Source of the DNA: Amyelois transitella
Taxonomy: Eukaryota > Arthropoda > Insecta > Lepidoptera > Pyralidae
DNA: 64,000 bases
Reading direction: 5' to 3'
NCBI RefSeq assembly: GCF_032362555.1
Contig: NC_083520.1
Span: 4,030,001 to 4,094,000, forward strand
Below are positions 38,501 to 49,278 of the stretch, one piece after another (the stretch's first letter is position 1; each line of letters opens with the position of its first letter). A program made the position numbers and the translations under genes. The notes under the pieces were generated by a model. The model made no database searches. It saw only the letters and a list, made by a program, of their open reading frames with translations, and was not told the DNA's origin.

Positions 38501-41500
38501 TAGTGTTGGAAAGTAGCGGGCCATGTGGTGCCGGCAGAGTAGAATAAAACCACACCATACTTTCCCGTGGGTATCGTTAGAGGCGATAAAAGGATAGAAG
38601 TGGACAGCAGCGTCTCTTACGCTGATATGACAACACAGTCCAGAATAAACTGACACTGCGGTCACCAACCCGCCTGCCCATCGTGGTGACTATGGGTAAA
38701 ATCACCCCATTGCCGGAGAGGCCTTAGTGCAACAGGGGACTAATATAGGTTGTTAAAGTTTGAAAAGAAACAATGCAGTTTATTATAACTAGAGGCCGCC
38801 CGCGACTTCGTCCGCATGGAAACCCTATCAATCCCGCGGGAACTCTGGGATAAAAAGTAGCCTATGTGTTATTCTGGGTCTTCAGCTACCTACATACCAA
38901 ATTTCATGGTAATCGGTTCAGTAGTTTTTGCGTGAAAGAGTAACAAACATCCATACAAACTTTCGCCTTTATAATAGTAGTAGGATAAACAAACATACCC
39001 AGGCCAAACTTCCAGCTTATACTGCGGGATTTGAACAGCGGCGTGCTCGTTGAAGTGCTGCCGACCAAACCTGACCAACTGGAGGTCTTTCATAATGTGC
39101 TTGAACAACACGTTGTATATGTGGATCATCTCGCTGAGGCGACGCGTGCGCCGGAATATTATCTATGAAAATGTAAATAAAAATTTATGAGTATGGGTAA
39201 AGCGAAAGATGTATGCAGGATTCAGCGCAAACGGAAAAATTTAATCTGTGCATACCCCTTAAAAAAAGAGATGAGATTACTACAGATTAGGGCCTTATGA
39301 GTGATATTGCGATAAAAACTTAAGGATTGTGGTAATCCATTACAAAAAGCATATTATCAGAAAAAACGGAATGTTCCCGTTAATTTTGCAAACGGCTAAA
39401 CGCATACATTAAAAATCATGCAAAGCGAAAGTTTTAAAGAATTAAAAAGTAAAAAATCTTAATTGAAACTTGTCTTTATTCTCTTGATGTCATCCCAAAA
39501 AATCCCTAGAAATGCTGAAGGGAAAGCAAGCACACAGCCTGTGAAAAACAAAGCACCATACAGCTTAAAGCATTTGTTTTTTAATTTGATTTACAATATT
39601 TTACATATTAGAATACAATTACTACATATCTTTACCATGAATGTCGTAAAAGGTGACTAAGGGATAGGCTTATAAACTTGGGATGGCGATGGGCTAGTAA
39701 ACGTCATTATTTGAATGTCAATTTATCAAGAAGCCATGTGGCATTTCAGTCTGACTGCTGGCTGACAAACCCAATGGGGGTATATGTATGCATTATGATT
39801 TTATAATTACTACCATAAATGGAAAAATATACAATTTAGCGACAGAATAAAAAACTCACCGATATTTGCACTTTGCTATTATCATATGGATTCACAGACA
39901 CTAAATTCGTAGCTTCTTCAGGCAGCATGTGCGGAACATACAGAGTAGTCCCATCAAAAGTTTTTTCTTTGAAGTAATGGTTATGCTCTGAAAAATAGTC
40001 AAATTTTGTGTGTTTATTTGGTTTTTAATACAATATGTACCATTACAAAAAAATTTGTTTAATTTTATGTTTGTGTTTATGCAACGTTGTGCTATCAAAT
40101 CTCGGGATCTTGAGTAAATCATACTATAGTCAGTCACTGATATTGTTACCGGTTATGTTTGACGTAAATTTAGGATTCAAAATTTACAATAAATAAAGAT
40201 GACATGTGTTCAGACAGAAGGAAGATGACATGATTTACTTACTCTAGTCTACGGAACAGACCCTCATAGATTATAAAGAAAAATTAAAAAATTATTATAA
40301 CCATTCAGCAGTTTAAAGCGGAGATGTTTGTAGTCCTGGTCGGGTTCAAATTTCACTTCATACTCAAACACGTTGTTCTCCTCAAATTTGAGGTAGATGA
40401 AATTGGCAGTGCACTCTAGAGGCCTTCCGGTTTCTCCTTTCATCACCACTGGGGGGGTGTCCTTCACTTCTCTCTGCAAAAGCAATAACATGTTTCTTAT
40501 AATATATATACATACATAAAATCACGCCTCTTTCCCGGAGGGGTAGGCCGGTAGTCTCGGCCTACCCCTCCGGGAATCCTCATTCCACTTGCCACAATCT
40601 CTGCATACTTCCTTCGCTTCATCCAAGCTTTCTTATAAATAACCATTTAACTTCTAACATAATAAAGTACTACTTATACAGACATTTATACATAAAAATC
40701 ATGTCTCTTTCCCAGAGGCGTAGGCAGAGACTACATGTTTCCACTTGCCACGATCCAAGTATACTTCTTTCTCTTCATTTGTAACTCTCCTCATGCAAGC
40801 TATTAAAATTGCATCAAAATCGCATTAAAATCAGATGCTAAAGTAGGGAGAGTTTGGTCTGTACTTCTGCTGGCCTAAAGCAAATACGCCTTGCCTAGTA
40901 TGATGAGTTTAATGAATGTTTTAACTATATTTAGTAACTTCATATGACTTTGTAGCGGGAGCGATGTTTCGGCTCGACCGCCACCAAAGGGAAGATCTTC
41001 CGCCAGGCTAGGTGTTATGCCTGGGGAACCACGGCTCCGATGATGTTGTGTCGGAGGTTGTATTTATGCTCCAATCCATGAAATCTTAAAATCGCGATTT
41101 AGATTCTTCGCTGCTATTGGTTGAGCGCGTCAATTTCTTCGCGATGATTGACAGTAGTTGTTTGATTGTATGTTGTGACGAGTGGTGTAGAGATGTCGCC
41201 ACAACTTCATAAATACATATATCATAAAGTTTTTTAATATAATGGGTATCTCAACATGCAGAAATTTAACTAAGATCATGCTTACAAAATATTTGTTTTT
41301 AGCAGTAACAGCAGTGGACTGGACCGTGGACGCTGGTACAGAGGATGACACAGTGCTCTCCGCCATTTTCTGCGTTAATCGCCTCATGTCCCCTTGGGCG
41401 CCAGCCTCAGCTGTTTTCACTGCTTTACTGCAATAAGAATTATTTATTTACACCTTTATAGAAATACATAGTCAGGAATGCTCCAAGAGAGCTAAGGTAA

Positions 41501-43445
41501 TAACCAGGATTAACACCAAGAGTGTTGGGCTGTCCAGTTGACCAATGAGGTCATTTGGCATCTTCCAACAAGTCCCTTGGTCTTCACTGTAGCACCTGCT
41601 AACACCAGAAGTGAGATTTATATGTGATCATCATTGTATGGCCCACCGTCACTTGTAAACTCAAGACCAAGCAGGTATCTCTGGTCAATCAGGTATGTGT
41701 GAAAAAATAAATTATTATTATTCTAATGAACTTACAGATTCTGCAACAGTTTGAGCCCTCGGCCCGCACCTCTGGGGGGCGGCACACTAGGGTTGACATC
41801 GGCAGCAGGAGTAAATGAAGGTTCTGAAAAAAAATTTTTTAGTTGATATTCATTATTCTTAAACATAGTGTGTGTCCAGTTTTTCCTCTTCCTTTGCAAA
41901 ATGTTAAAGTCAAAAGAAAGTAATAAAATGTAGTATAAAGTAGTTAAACTATTGTTGTTAGAACAAACTTTATGACAGTATATTACTCACGTCCAGGTTT
42001 TTGATGCATTTTTGAAAGCATCATCGCTGCAACCCTGCCCCTGCCCCCAATACTAGCAGTAGAGGGAGGAACCACATCTGTAGATACCTACAAAAACCAT
42101 TATTTAAATTATATGGAGAAATAATTTGATTTGTATTAAAATTCTATCAAATTTTGCACATGTAATATTAACACAAATGCTGTGGTGATACCATTTGAGA
42201 TAATATCTCAGTGACAGTTCTTTCAATAACATTTGTAACATGTGCAATAGAACACAGACTTCAAATAATAAAGTAAGTATGTAAAACCACCTGTTTCATT
42301 ATGATTCTAGATTTGTTTATAATAACTAGGAAAAAAAATAAACAAAGGATCAACTTCACTCACTAAATGCCCAGATGGCAATTACTTTATGATTAAATGT
42401 TGTGCATGCTGATCAATCAATAAGTTTGATGGTAAAACTCTTGAAACGGGCCACTACCGGAGAGGGGTAACACCCCCCCCCCATCCCGTGACCCCTTTGC
42501 CGGCCTTGAACTTTTAAAGTTTTCATATAAAAAGTGTGCTAAAGGTCATTAACCGACCGCCAGATGAGCGGGGGGGGGGGGGGGGGGGGAGTAAGAAGAG
42601 ATGAACGGGGTGAAGGGGAGTTAAACCTAACCTAACCTACTAGACTTTTTTGACTCAGTTTGAACGCTCAGCTCGCTTCGCTCACTCCGCTTTGGTGGTT
42701 TACACCAGCCTAACCTAACCTAACCTAACCGAGTTTGATTTGTGACCAATTTATTTTTTTCATCCCCCTGCACCCACCCCCTTTCGTTAAGCCAAATAGC
42801 TGAATGTGGCCAATCAGTTTTTTCAAGACTATTGGCTCTGTCTACCCCGCAAGGGATGTAGACGTGACCATATGTATGTATGTACTTTCGAAGTCAGTAG
42901 ATAAGATGACAGTAGCACATAACCAAACTGGTGGATTGCATTTTATTCATAGTTAGTGTCTTTATTGTTTTTACTTTTAAGTTTTTGACTATATTTTTAG
43001 TGCTAAAACATATTAATTAATGTATTGTACATGTTTTATGGACAAACTAATTATGTAATACTGAATTAACACAGTTTACAATGACAAACAGAAAATATTG
43101 CATTTTGTTTAATGCAATTTTTAAGATTTTCATAAATTCATATAAAAAAGGGGGCTTCCAGCAAAAAAAAAATACTTGGAGGGTCATCCACCCCCTCCCC
43201 AACCTCTCAGGCGGTGGCCCGTTTTAAGAGTTAAGCCAGTTTGATATTGTTCCCCCCGCACCCACCTTTGGTTTATTTTGAGAAGATTCCAAAACAATAC
43301 TTACCACACTTGGTGCTACACTAGGACCAGGTGTGGCCTCTGGAGAGGGGTCTTCCGAAGAAGGAGGAGAGTCCATCATTTGAGACTTTTTTAAAGCCTG
43401 GAGGAGTGCTAAGCCCCTACCTCTTCCTCTACTTGGATCCGCCAT
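32597..43445 (-). CDS. AGO3: Argonaute-3 (PIWI-clade Argonaute), 17 coding exons, complete
   Basis: PIWI-clade Argonaute that slices transposon RNA in the germline piRNA ping-pong cycle (family knowledge). Coding exons, high to low: 43445-43305, 42087-41991, 41823-41736, 41427-41286, 40473-40302, 39987-39860, 39162-38999, 38162-37965, 37428-37279, 36829-36652, 36520-36383, 35806-35687, 35314-35087, 34733-34550, 34120-33955, 33484-33266, 32861-32597. They sum to 2778 nt, giving 925 aa; every junction keeps phase with GT/AG borders. The N-terminus has Arg-Gly motifs typical of Tudor-binding PIWI proteins (residues 6-11, 61-65, 97-102). PAZ lies in exons 7-9, MID around exons 12-13, PIWI in exons 14-17. 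Catalytic triad: Asp696 (IIGIDSYHD), Asp766 (RDGVGDGQ), His857 (TVTPTHY); Glu734 may be the fourth residue. The protein ends ADKLFFL. An acceptor at 43453-43452, 7 bp before the ATG, implies a 5'UTR intron. The exon 5 donor is weak (GTTATA). Paralogue Siwi/Aubergine is less likely given the N-terminus and length. Confidence 0.95.
35500..35640 (+). repeat. Dispersed repeat A copy in AGO3 intron 12
   Basis: ATAATCACGTCTCTATCCCT ... GAGCAAACAGTCGTGAAAAG ... CCATGGGAAAGAGATGGAG ... GCCGGGAACTACACGG. The same order of blocks is seen at 27820-28018 and 112-297. Confidence 0.65.
36605..36646 (-). repeat. Repeat A tail fragment abutting the AGO3 exon 10 donor
   Basis: TTTGTCTACCCCGTAAGAAA followed by ATGTATGT. 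In minus sense it starts within about 5 bp of the splice donor after exon 10 (exon end 36652). Confidence 0.5.
37550..37875 (+). mobile_element. SINE (family D) in AGO3 intron 8
   Basis: Shares TTCAAATCTCACCGCAG, TTATGTACATTAGCTTGAAT, CTCTTACGGTGAG and AACATCGTGAGGAAACCTGC with the copy at 28585-28830. The tRNA-like head is incomplete here. The far end carries CCAGAGTGGTGAGGATGCAA, also seen at 19235-19260 and 60015-60030. Confidence 0.65.
38505..38745 (-). repeat. Dispersed repeat, variant of family A, in AGO3 intron 7
   Basis: Contains GGCCATGTGGTGCCGGCAGA, CATACTTTCCCGTGGGTATC and CATCGTGGTGACTATGGG. The CGTGTGGTGCCGGCAC-like core relates it to repeat A, but the remainder differs. No coding sequence is seen. 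Confidence 0.45.
38790..38990 (+). mobile_element. LINE/SINE 3' tail ('CGCGACTTCGTCCGC' type) in AGO3 intron 7
   Basis: CCGCGACTTCGTCCGCATGG ... AAATTTCATGGTAATCGG ... AAACATCCATACAAACTTTC ... ATAGTAGTAGG is a common lepidopteran retroelement tail. It ends within about 15 bp of the AGO3 exon 7 donor (minus strand, exon end 38999). Confidence 0.65.
39640..39790 (+). repeat. Dispersed repeat A copy in AGO3 intron 6
   Basis: GTCGTAAAAGGTGACTAAGG, GGATAGGCTTATAAACTTGG and GCGATGGGCTAGTAA are shared, in the same or reverse sense, with the copies at 112-297 and 27820-28018. Confidence 0.6.
40517..40800 (-). mobile_element. Two truncated LINE 3' ends in AGO3 intron 4
   Basis: Both pieces (about 40517-40632 and 40692-40800) carry CGCCTCTTTCCCGGAGGGGTAG-type sequence, then TTCCACTTGCCA and a CTTCGCTTCATCC-type block. 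In minus sense this is the C-terminal coding end and tail of the LINE whose larger relic is at 29100-29785. The first piece holds a perfect 19-bp foldback at 40532-40576. Confidence 0.6.
42624..42730. repeat. Two short telomere-like (TTAGG)n tracts
   Basis: (AACCT)x3 at 42624-42639 and (CCTAA)x4 plus CC at 42709-42730, the complement of the insect telomeric TTAGG repeat. They lie 70 bp apart inside the inverted-repeat element. Confidence 0.75.
42820..42885 (+). repeat. Dispersed repeat A fragment in AGO3 intron 1
   Basis: TTCAAGACTATTGGCTCTG, CTACCCCGCAAGGGATGTAG and a TATGTATGTATG tail match the other copies of this family in the window. Confidence 0.6.
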
Positions 43446-44204
43446 TGTTATCTAAAACAGAAAACGATTTTGTTGTGCAAAATCGCATTTCTAGTGTATC
43501 GATGAATTACAAACTCCTACAAAGTAATTGCAATCTACCTACGAGGTATCAATATTGTTAACTAAGCAAAAAAATTAAGTGTTCATTTTCAATTACAACT
43601 CATTTAGGTACCTAGCACTTGCTAAGCGGTAAATGCGGTACATGGTGCAATTTTATGGTTTTTTCATTGAACTGATAGTAAAGTAAAAATAAGATTTTTT
43701 ATGCGCGGGAACATAAATTTACAGAAATACTACCTTCTATGTTTCATTTAATAACACTGTTTAGTGATTTTAGACGACACAGAAGATGATAAATATTTTA
43801 TTTCAAAGAAATTCAAAGTACAAAACTTACGTAAAAACCAAGAAGTTGTCCTTAACCTATCACAAAGTACACAAACACCAGCCAAGAACATCAAGTTAAG
43901 GACGAAGGAAAGGAAGCCAGAAACCACAACACCACACACACAAACAACAAAAAAAAAGCTCTGGTCTAGTGTTGCCACTTGATCGATTCGATAGTCAACT
44001 AATGATAGTATTCTTTAATTAGCCAGCGAACTTCGTATCACAGTTAAGGCTCGCGCAGCGTGTCGTCAACTTCGTCCGACTTAGATGTGACCAATTTGGA
44101 CAGACTTTTACCTTATTTTGGAGTTACGTGAGTTCGTGATATGTATACTTATTTTGCAGAACAAACCTAATATAGTAATGGTTTAATTGTTTATAATTAT
44201 CTAC
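43446..44204 (-). promoter_or_regulatory. AGO3 5' flank: 5'UTR intron acceptor and presumed promoter side
   Basis: A pyrimidine-rich stretch ending in TTTTAG lies just upstream of the AGO3 start codon, so the first coding exon begins at 43451 and at least one noncoding exon should lie at higher coordinates. A plausible donor (GTAAGT in minus sense) is at about 43832-43827, but I cannot fix the noncoding exon or the transcription start. The flank ends abruptly at 44205, where the DIRS-type element begins. Confidence 0.45.
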
Positions 44205-44217
44205 ATTATATACGGTC

Positions 44218-44359
44218 TTAACACACAGCATAGATAATGAAGAAGCTGTCTATGGTTTTACCATACATACGGTATAAAGCCAACAAATTGTCATTGGTTT
44301 AGCTTTCATTTCGGGTCACCGCAAGACATATCCATCCTGTCAATGTCATCTCTTCATAG
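44218..44359 (+). repeat. DIRS left inverted terminal repeat
   Basis: Starts TTAACACACAGCATAG and ends CATCTCTTCATAG. Its reverse complement is found intact at 49137-49278. The 13 bp outside it (44205-44217) are unique to the left end and recur, complemented, in the internal complementary region. Confidence 0.9.
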
Positions 44360-44517
44360 CGTTTTTGGTTTTGCCGCGCAACGGTTTTTCGCTTATGAAA
44401 ATTTTTTCATAAACTCAAAATAATTAGTATTACTGAATGAAAAGTGTTTCAAAGTGGGTTTTTTATCTACCACGATAAGAAACCAAGAAAATATTTTAAT
44501 AATTTTACGTAAGTAAT

Positions 44518-45150
44518 ATGCAAAGTTCAAACGTGAGTGGGTTCAGAGGGTCCACATCTGCCGCTCCAAATGGAGAGCAAAATGTGAATCCGGTGGCTGA
44601 GGGCAGTAGTATAACTAATTCGTTCTTCATCTTCGGAAGATGAAGATAGTCATGCCAGTTTGCCACCAAACAATCGACGTAAGTACAATAAAAAATCTCA
44701 CGATGCAAGAATTGATTCCTGGATTAATCAGGTCGCTTGCTTTTCTAATTACATTGTGAACACTGTCCCATATATGCCTGCCATGTCAAATGCTAATCTT
44801 TGTAGTGTGATGATGGGGCTGCCCCGTCAACATAACATCAGGGCTTTTTGAGAAACCCTAATTTAACAATACTGATTTGGCTTTGGGCGAAGGAGGTATC
44901 GAGCTTTAAATTAATGTGATTATTCCACCAACTGAGAAGAAACATTTGAAAGAATTGACAACTTTGCAAAATTTGGTTCTAAGTCTTGGAAGGGTATACA
45001 ATACAAAAAAACATTACAAACCGGCACAGCTAGTTTGAAATTTGTATCACTACAGGTTAATAATGAAGTCTACCATTTCAATAAACAAAAAAGACTATTT
45101 GCTGGCAATAGAAAATTTCATTGCCGACTAACAAAATATAAATTTAGAAC
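44518..45150 (+). pseudogene. Broken gag-like ORF of the DIRS element
   Basis: An ATG at 44518 opens a Ser/Asn-rich frame that stops after FIFGR. A neighbouring frame continues with a Ser/Asp/Glu cluster (SSSSEDEDSHAS) and NNRRKYNKKSHDARIDSWINQ-like sequence to a stop near 44850, with further fragments after that. The position (first ORF) and acidic-serine composition suggest gag, but no zinc knuckle is seen. Function is inferred from place only. Confidence 0.5.
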
Positions 45151-46200
45151 AGTGTAGTTACTACACTGTAGTATATATCAGGCTGGTCTGCAGAGTTTAG
45201 TTGATTGGGGAGCGCTACCAATAAAATAGTAATTTGAATGAAACCTTTTTTGACCAAGTTAATTTATTTTTGGTCAGGGATCACAAACTAATAAAAAATG
45301 GGATAATATGCAACTTATTTGTGGTACAAAAGGTCCGAGTGCATTGAAGTGAGATGCAATTTAATCTCTAAATATAAATTTAACAAATTAAAGTCTTAAC
45401 TGATTCATCCTCAAACATGAATCTTAGAGATACATTACAGATTAAAAAATTTCTTTCCCAGATTAGAAAATTTGCCCAATTCTGAAATTATTATTTCTTT
45501 TGTGGCACAAAGCTATGTCTGAATACACCTAACTAATTAAAGGAAAGTGGCATTGTCAAATAAAAAAATATCAAGTCAGTCTTTATATAATGAGAAAGAT
45601 AAAGATTGATTGGGTTAATATAAGTGTAATAAAATAAAATAAGCAATTAAGTAATTGTGTCAATTTCTGTGCAGTAAAGATATTACAAACAAACAAACAA
45701 ACTTCAAATATTTTAAGTCTGATTTAAATGCAAAAATAGTTAGGCCTTTAGTCACAAATATGTTGCATTGGCAACATACAACATGGAAAAACTTCCTAGA
45801 ATCCTCAGAATATAATTTGTTTTTATTATTATTATTTTTTAAATACATACTCAACTTTATTAACTGTGATAATGAAATAAAACAACAAGAAATGTTTTTA
45901 AATCTGTGATGAGGACTGACTTCCAATAAGTCAACTCTAGGACAATGACGCATTCTTTTGAGGTGAGTGCTTGAAAGATCAATGATGATGTTTTCAAGCA
46001 TTGGACATATTGGTAGCAAGTAAGTTCAGACTCAAAACAATATACCAGGGCCGTACCCCCTTTAAGTGAATACTGCCTTATATATATCCTTCCAAGAATA
46101 TTGTCAAATCCTTCACAACAAAGCATTTTGAGCATAGGTCTATTATCATGTCTTCATCCAAAAGGGATTTTAGAACATGCCCCAAATCTAACCACAGGTT

Positions 46201-47410
46201 ATTCAAAAAATGTTCCTAGTTCAGAAACTAGATGGGATCATGCAACCCATCTTCGATCTGCAGGGCGTCAACCATTTTGTTTTTACAAAATTTGTATCTC
46301 AGATTGATTTTTCTGTTTTCCTCCAAAAGCAGGATTGCCTTGTAAAAGTAGATTTGCAACAAGCTATTTTTCATATCAATAGCAGAAAACCACAGATGAT
46401 TTCTGTGGATCATCTACCAGGGGCAATAACTACAAGTAACTGCCCTAACTTTTGGTCTTTCACCAGCCCCTCAAATCTTTGCAACAGTCACAAACTGGCT
46501 TTCAGAATTCTAAGAGCCTGAGGTATGAGATTGATAGTTTACTAAAATAACTATTTTCTGTCTGATCAGATCAAAACAGCACTGTCTGTCTTGTGTGGTG
46601 ACAGAGATTCTAGCAAAAAATCTAGAATTCTCTGGTTGGCAGACAAATTACAAGTAATTGGGATGTCTGTTCAGATAATCGATTATCTAGTTCTCACAGA
46701 GGACACCCAACAAGGAATGTGTATCCTACCACAAGAAAATCTCTTTTCTAAAATTAAACCAAACAAACAGCAATCAGTCTTTTCAAGACTGTTGGCTCTG
46801 TCTACTCTGCAAGAGACATAGACGTTAATTATATGTATGTATGTAGTCATACAACAGAGAGGGGACGGTAGTGCAAACTGCCTAAATTAAGAGAATTCTG
46901 GAAGTTATCCAGGATCTAAATTGGTGGCTTGGAGCAATAAACCACAGCTTTACACCATTGAGCAAAAGAGAAGTCACTCACTTCCTGGCCTAGACGCAGC
47001 GGATGCGAACTAGGCGCTCTCCTGAATGGTCATTTCCTCTCAGGGAAATACAATGTTCAGAACACTTGGCACTCAAACCTAGAAGAACTTTATGCAGTAT
47101 ATGTGTCAATAGAGTGCCATCTAGAGGACTTGTTGGGTATACACAGGCCAATACAGTCGATCCCTTCCCGGAAGGATAAACCGGTATTGTCGACGCTCAG
47201 TTCTAGAAGAGGTCGATCAGTGCCCGAGTGGTACTTACACTGGCCTCGGAGGCTCTGTTCAAAATGTGGGGAGCACCCAAATATAAAATTATTGGCATCC
47301 AAAGAAACAGGAGTGGTCAACCTCTATGTTTGACTCAAGGGTCAGCAACTTTTTGCGACGCATTCAGTCGACAGTGGGACTACAATTTAGACCTTATTGA
47401 CACACCTTAA
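46201..47410 (+). pseudogene. Broken reverse transcriptase / RNase H of the DIRS element
   Basis: Recognisable reverse-transcriptase blocks: a MQPIFDLQGVNHFV segment (the 'RPI..L+.LN..' motif), then CLVKVDLQQAIFHI (the D-L-x-x-A-Y-F-H-I motif). Later come QIIDYLVLTEDTQ and CILPQE (thumb-like). After a nested repeat at about 46777-46846, RNase H-like blocks follow: NWWLGA near 46919, then SARVVLTLASEALFKMWGAP and DAFSRQWDYNLDLI in neighbouring frames near 47228-47395. Stops and frameshifts break it, so it cannot make a full protein. Confidence 0.7.
46777..46846 (+). repeat. Nested copy of dispersed repeat A inside the DIRS element
   Basis: Contains TCTTTTCAAGACTGTTGGCTC followed by a CTGTCTACTCTGCAAGAGAC-type segment and a TATGTATGTATG tail. 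The same signature is seen at 42820-42885, 49512-49570, 27820-28018 and elsewhere in the window. It interrupts the reverse-transcriptase relic, so it inserted after the DIRS copy. Confidence 0.6.
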
Positions 47411-47639
47411 TTGTGCAAAAGGAACGTATATCCCAACAGTCCCCCTTTGGATGCAATGCTTTTGGCTACCAGACCTGCAAACCAGGGCACTGTGTGAGCC
47501 TGTAGCAATCACGAACCTGCGGAAGGTTCTAATAGGCCAGATCACAGGGACATACTCTCTAATGGTCAGCAAATTATCTTTCCAGGCATGGATGATTGAG
47601 GCTAGTCGAGTCAAATCTCACACTGGTCTATTAAAGAAT

Positions 47640-48560
47640 GGCATTTATTTAGAAGTACAAGTAGTTGGCGACCATCTACTCTTTCAACATATAAAGCTCC
47701 TATAGGAGCTTGGTTTTCTTGGGGCCAGCTAAAAAGAATAAATGATAAATAGACTAATGATATGGCTTGATTTTTAGGCAGTTTATTCTAAAGGAAACAC
47801 CTGGCTTATAACACAATAGGTTCACACAAATAAGCTATTTTGACCTTTTGTGGAGCTGTTAATAATTAATATTCAAACAATTTCTTTATTGACAAGTATT
47901 AAAAGTTATACTTAGAGCTTAACCCCAGACTAATAAGAGCCCCCAATTGGGACCTAAAATGGTTTGATCAAAACCCCTTTCATAGAGTCATTATTCCATT
48001 TCTCCAGGAGAGCAGCTATAGTTGTATATATTACATTAGCTGCGGGAAGTAGAGTTCATGATTTAACACTACTTGTTATAACCGAACAAGGTATAATATA
48101 AGATGATATAATTATGTGGCCTCAATTTTGAATTTTGTTCTCTAACTGACTCTAGAAGTTATGAGCAGTCAAGATGGCGTTTATTGCCCCATGCTGAGGA
48201 AAGAGTTTGCCTAGTTTAACTTAGAACTTTCAATAAATCCTGAACTTGAGGGTGGAAATTTAATATTATATATATAATTATTTTTTTTAAACCTTTTATG
48301 GGAGCAATATGCCTGCTTTTACAGCTATGATAGCTGTGTGTATAAGTACTATTTTCAAAGGAATTATTATTGATGCATTTCCTGGAAGTATAAGGTCGGC
48401 GGTGGCCCTTTCAGCTGTTCAGAAAAATTTTAATTGAGGAAATTCATCATTTCACATTAATAGGAGTAATCATTACTGCTGTCAACATTACTGCCATCCA
48501 GTATATAAGTCACAGATTAACTTAAATGACTGAGAACAAAATAACTTTTTGAATATTTAA
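47640..48560 (+). pseudogene. Probable tyrosine-recombinase relic of the DIRS element
   Basis: Sequence after the RNase H relic translates in pieces to RPSTLSTYKAPIGAWFSW and a FLGSLF...HLAYNTI...SHK.AI block. This resembles the N-terminal, core-binding part of DIRS tyrosine recombinases (a single-strand-joining domain with a conserved 'STL..Y...W' pattern). I could not place the catalytic R-H-R-Y residues with confidence, and the region has several stops. Position after the RT/RH block agrees with DIRS order. Confidence 0.45.
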
Positions 48561-49014
48561 GTTGTTATGTAGAAAGATGTAATAGCATAATTAATGATGT
48601 TGATCATTAACTTCATTTAGTGAATAAAATTATTAAGTACATTATCCTTAAACTTAATAATAATTGTTTTGCAAATATATGGAGTAGTAAAGAGTTAAAA
48701 CATGTTATGCTTAAATGTTACTTTATTTCAAGCTTGAAATTATCTAATTTAAATAAGATTTTTTTTTTATTTATTGAGATTAAATGTTGTTTTAACATTT
48801 ATCAGGTCTATTGGCAATAGGCATGTAAATATGTTGCAAGTGATACATTTCAATTTCTGTTACCTGGGTATCACAATTTTAATTGAAGTGAGTTGATTTA
48901 AAAGATATAACATATTTTTTATTTCTTTTTTCAGCTTACAGTTCACATAGCGTTTTTGGTTCCTTTGATAAAGGTTCTTAATCATTTCTTGTCACCAGCA
49001 GATAACAAACAAGT

Positions 49015-49109
49015 CTTCATTATCTATGCTGTGTGTTAAGACCGTATATAATAGAACTGTTTTGCATTACAACAAAACAGATATTATATACAATTAACAC
49101 ACAGCATAG
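49015..49109 (+). repeat. DIRS internal complementary region
   Basis: The left part complements the left terminus through GTTAAGACCGTATATAAT; the right part complements the right terminus through AATAGAACTGTTTTGCATT. It thus records the joint between the two element ends, as expected for the template that restores terminal sequence during DIRS replication. Confidence 0.85.
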
Positions 49110-49136
49110 AGCAAGGCTCTTGCTGCTGAAGAACTA

Positions 49137-49278
49137 CTATGAAGAGATGACATTGACAGGATGGATATGTCTTGCGGTGACCCGAAATGAAAGCTAAACC
49201 AATGACAATTTGTTGGCTTTATACCGTATGTATGGTAAAACCATAGACAGCTTCTTCATTATCTATGCTGTGTGTTAA
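49137..49278 (-). repeat. DIRS right inverted terminal repeat
   Basis: Reverse complement of 44218-44359 over 142 bp with no mismatch seen by eye. The outer 45 bp (49279-49323) are specific to the right end and are mirrored at about 49050-49094. Confidence 0.9.

Larger units (their letters stand above)
42436..43232. mobile_element. Candidate 0.8-kb element with imperfect terminal inverted repeats in AGO3 intron 1
   Basis: The left end reads AACTCTTGAAACGGGCCACT and the right end, reversed and complemented, reads AACTCTTAAAACGGGCCACC; similarity continues about 10 bp further (ACCGGAGAGG / GCCTGAGAGG). No coding frame is seen inside. It encloses a 20-G run (42570-42589), a C run near 42470, and telomere-like AACCT repeats. 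It also holds a nested copy of repeat A (42820-42885). Target-site duplication is not clear, so the superfamily is unknown. Confidence 0.5.

Noticed and set aside
43764..43982. 72-residue plus-strand frame above AGO3
   Set aside because: No domain; it overlaps the presumed AGO3 5' flank and its composition is low-complexity Thr/Lys.
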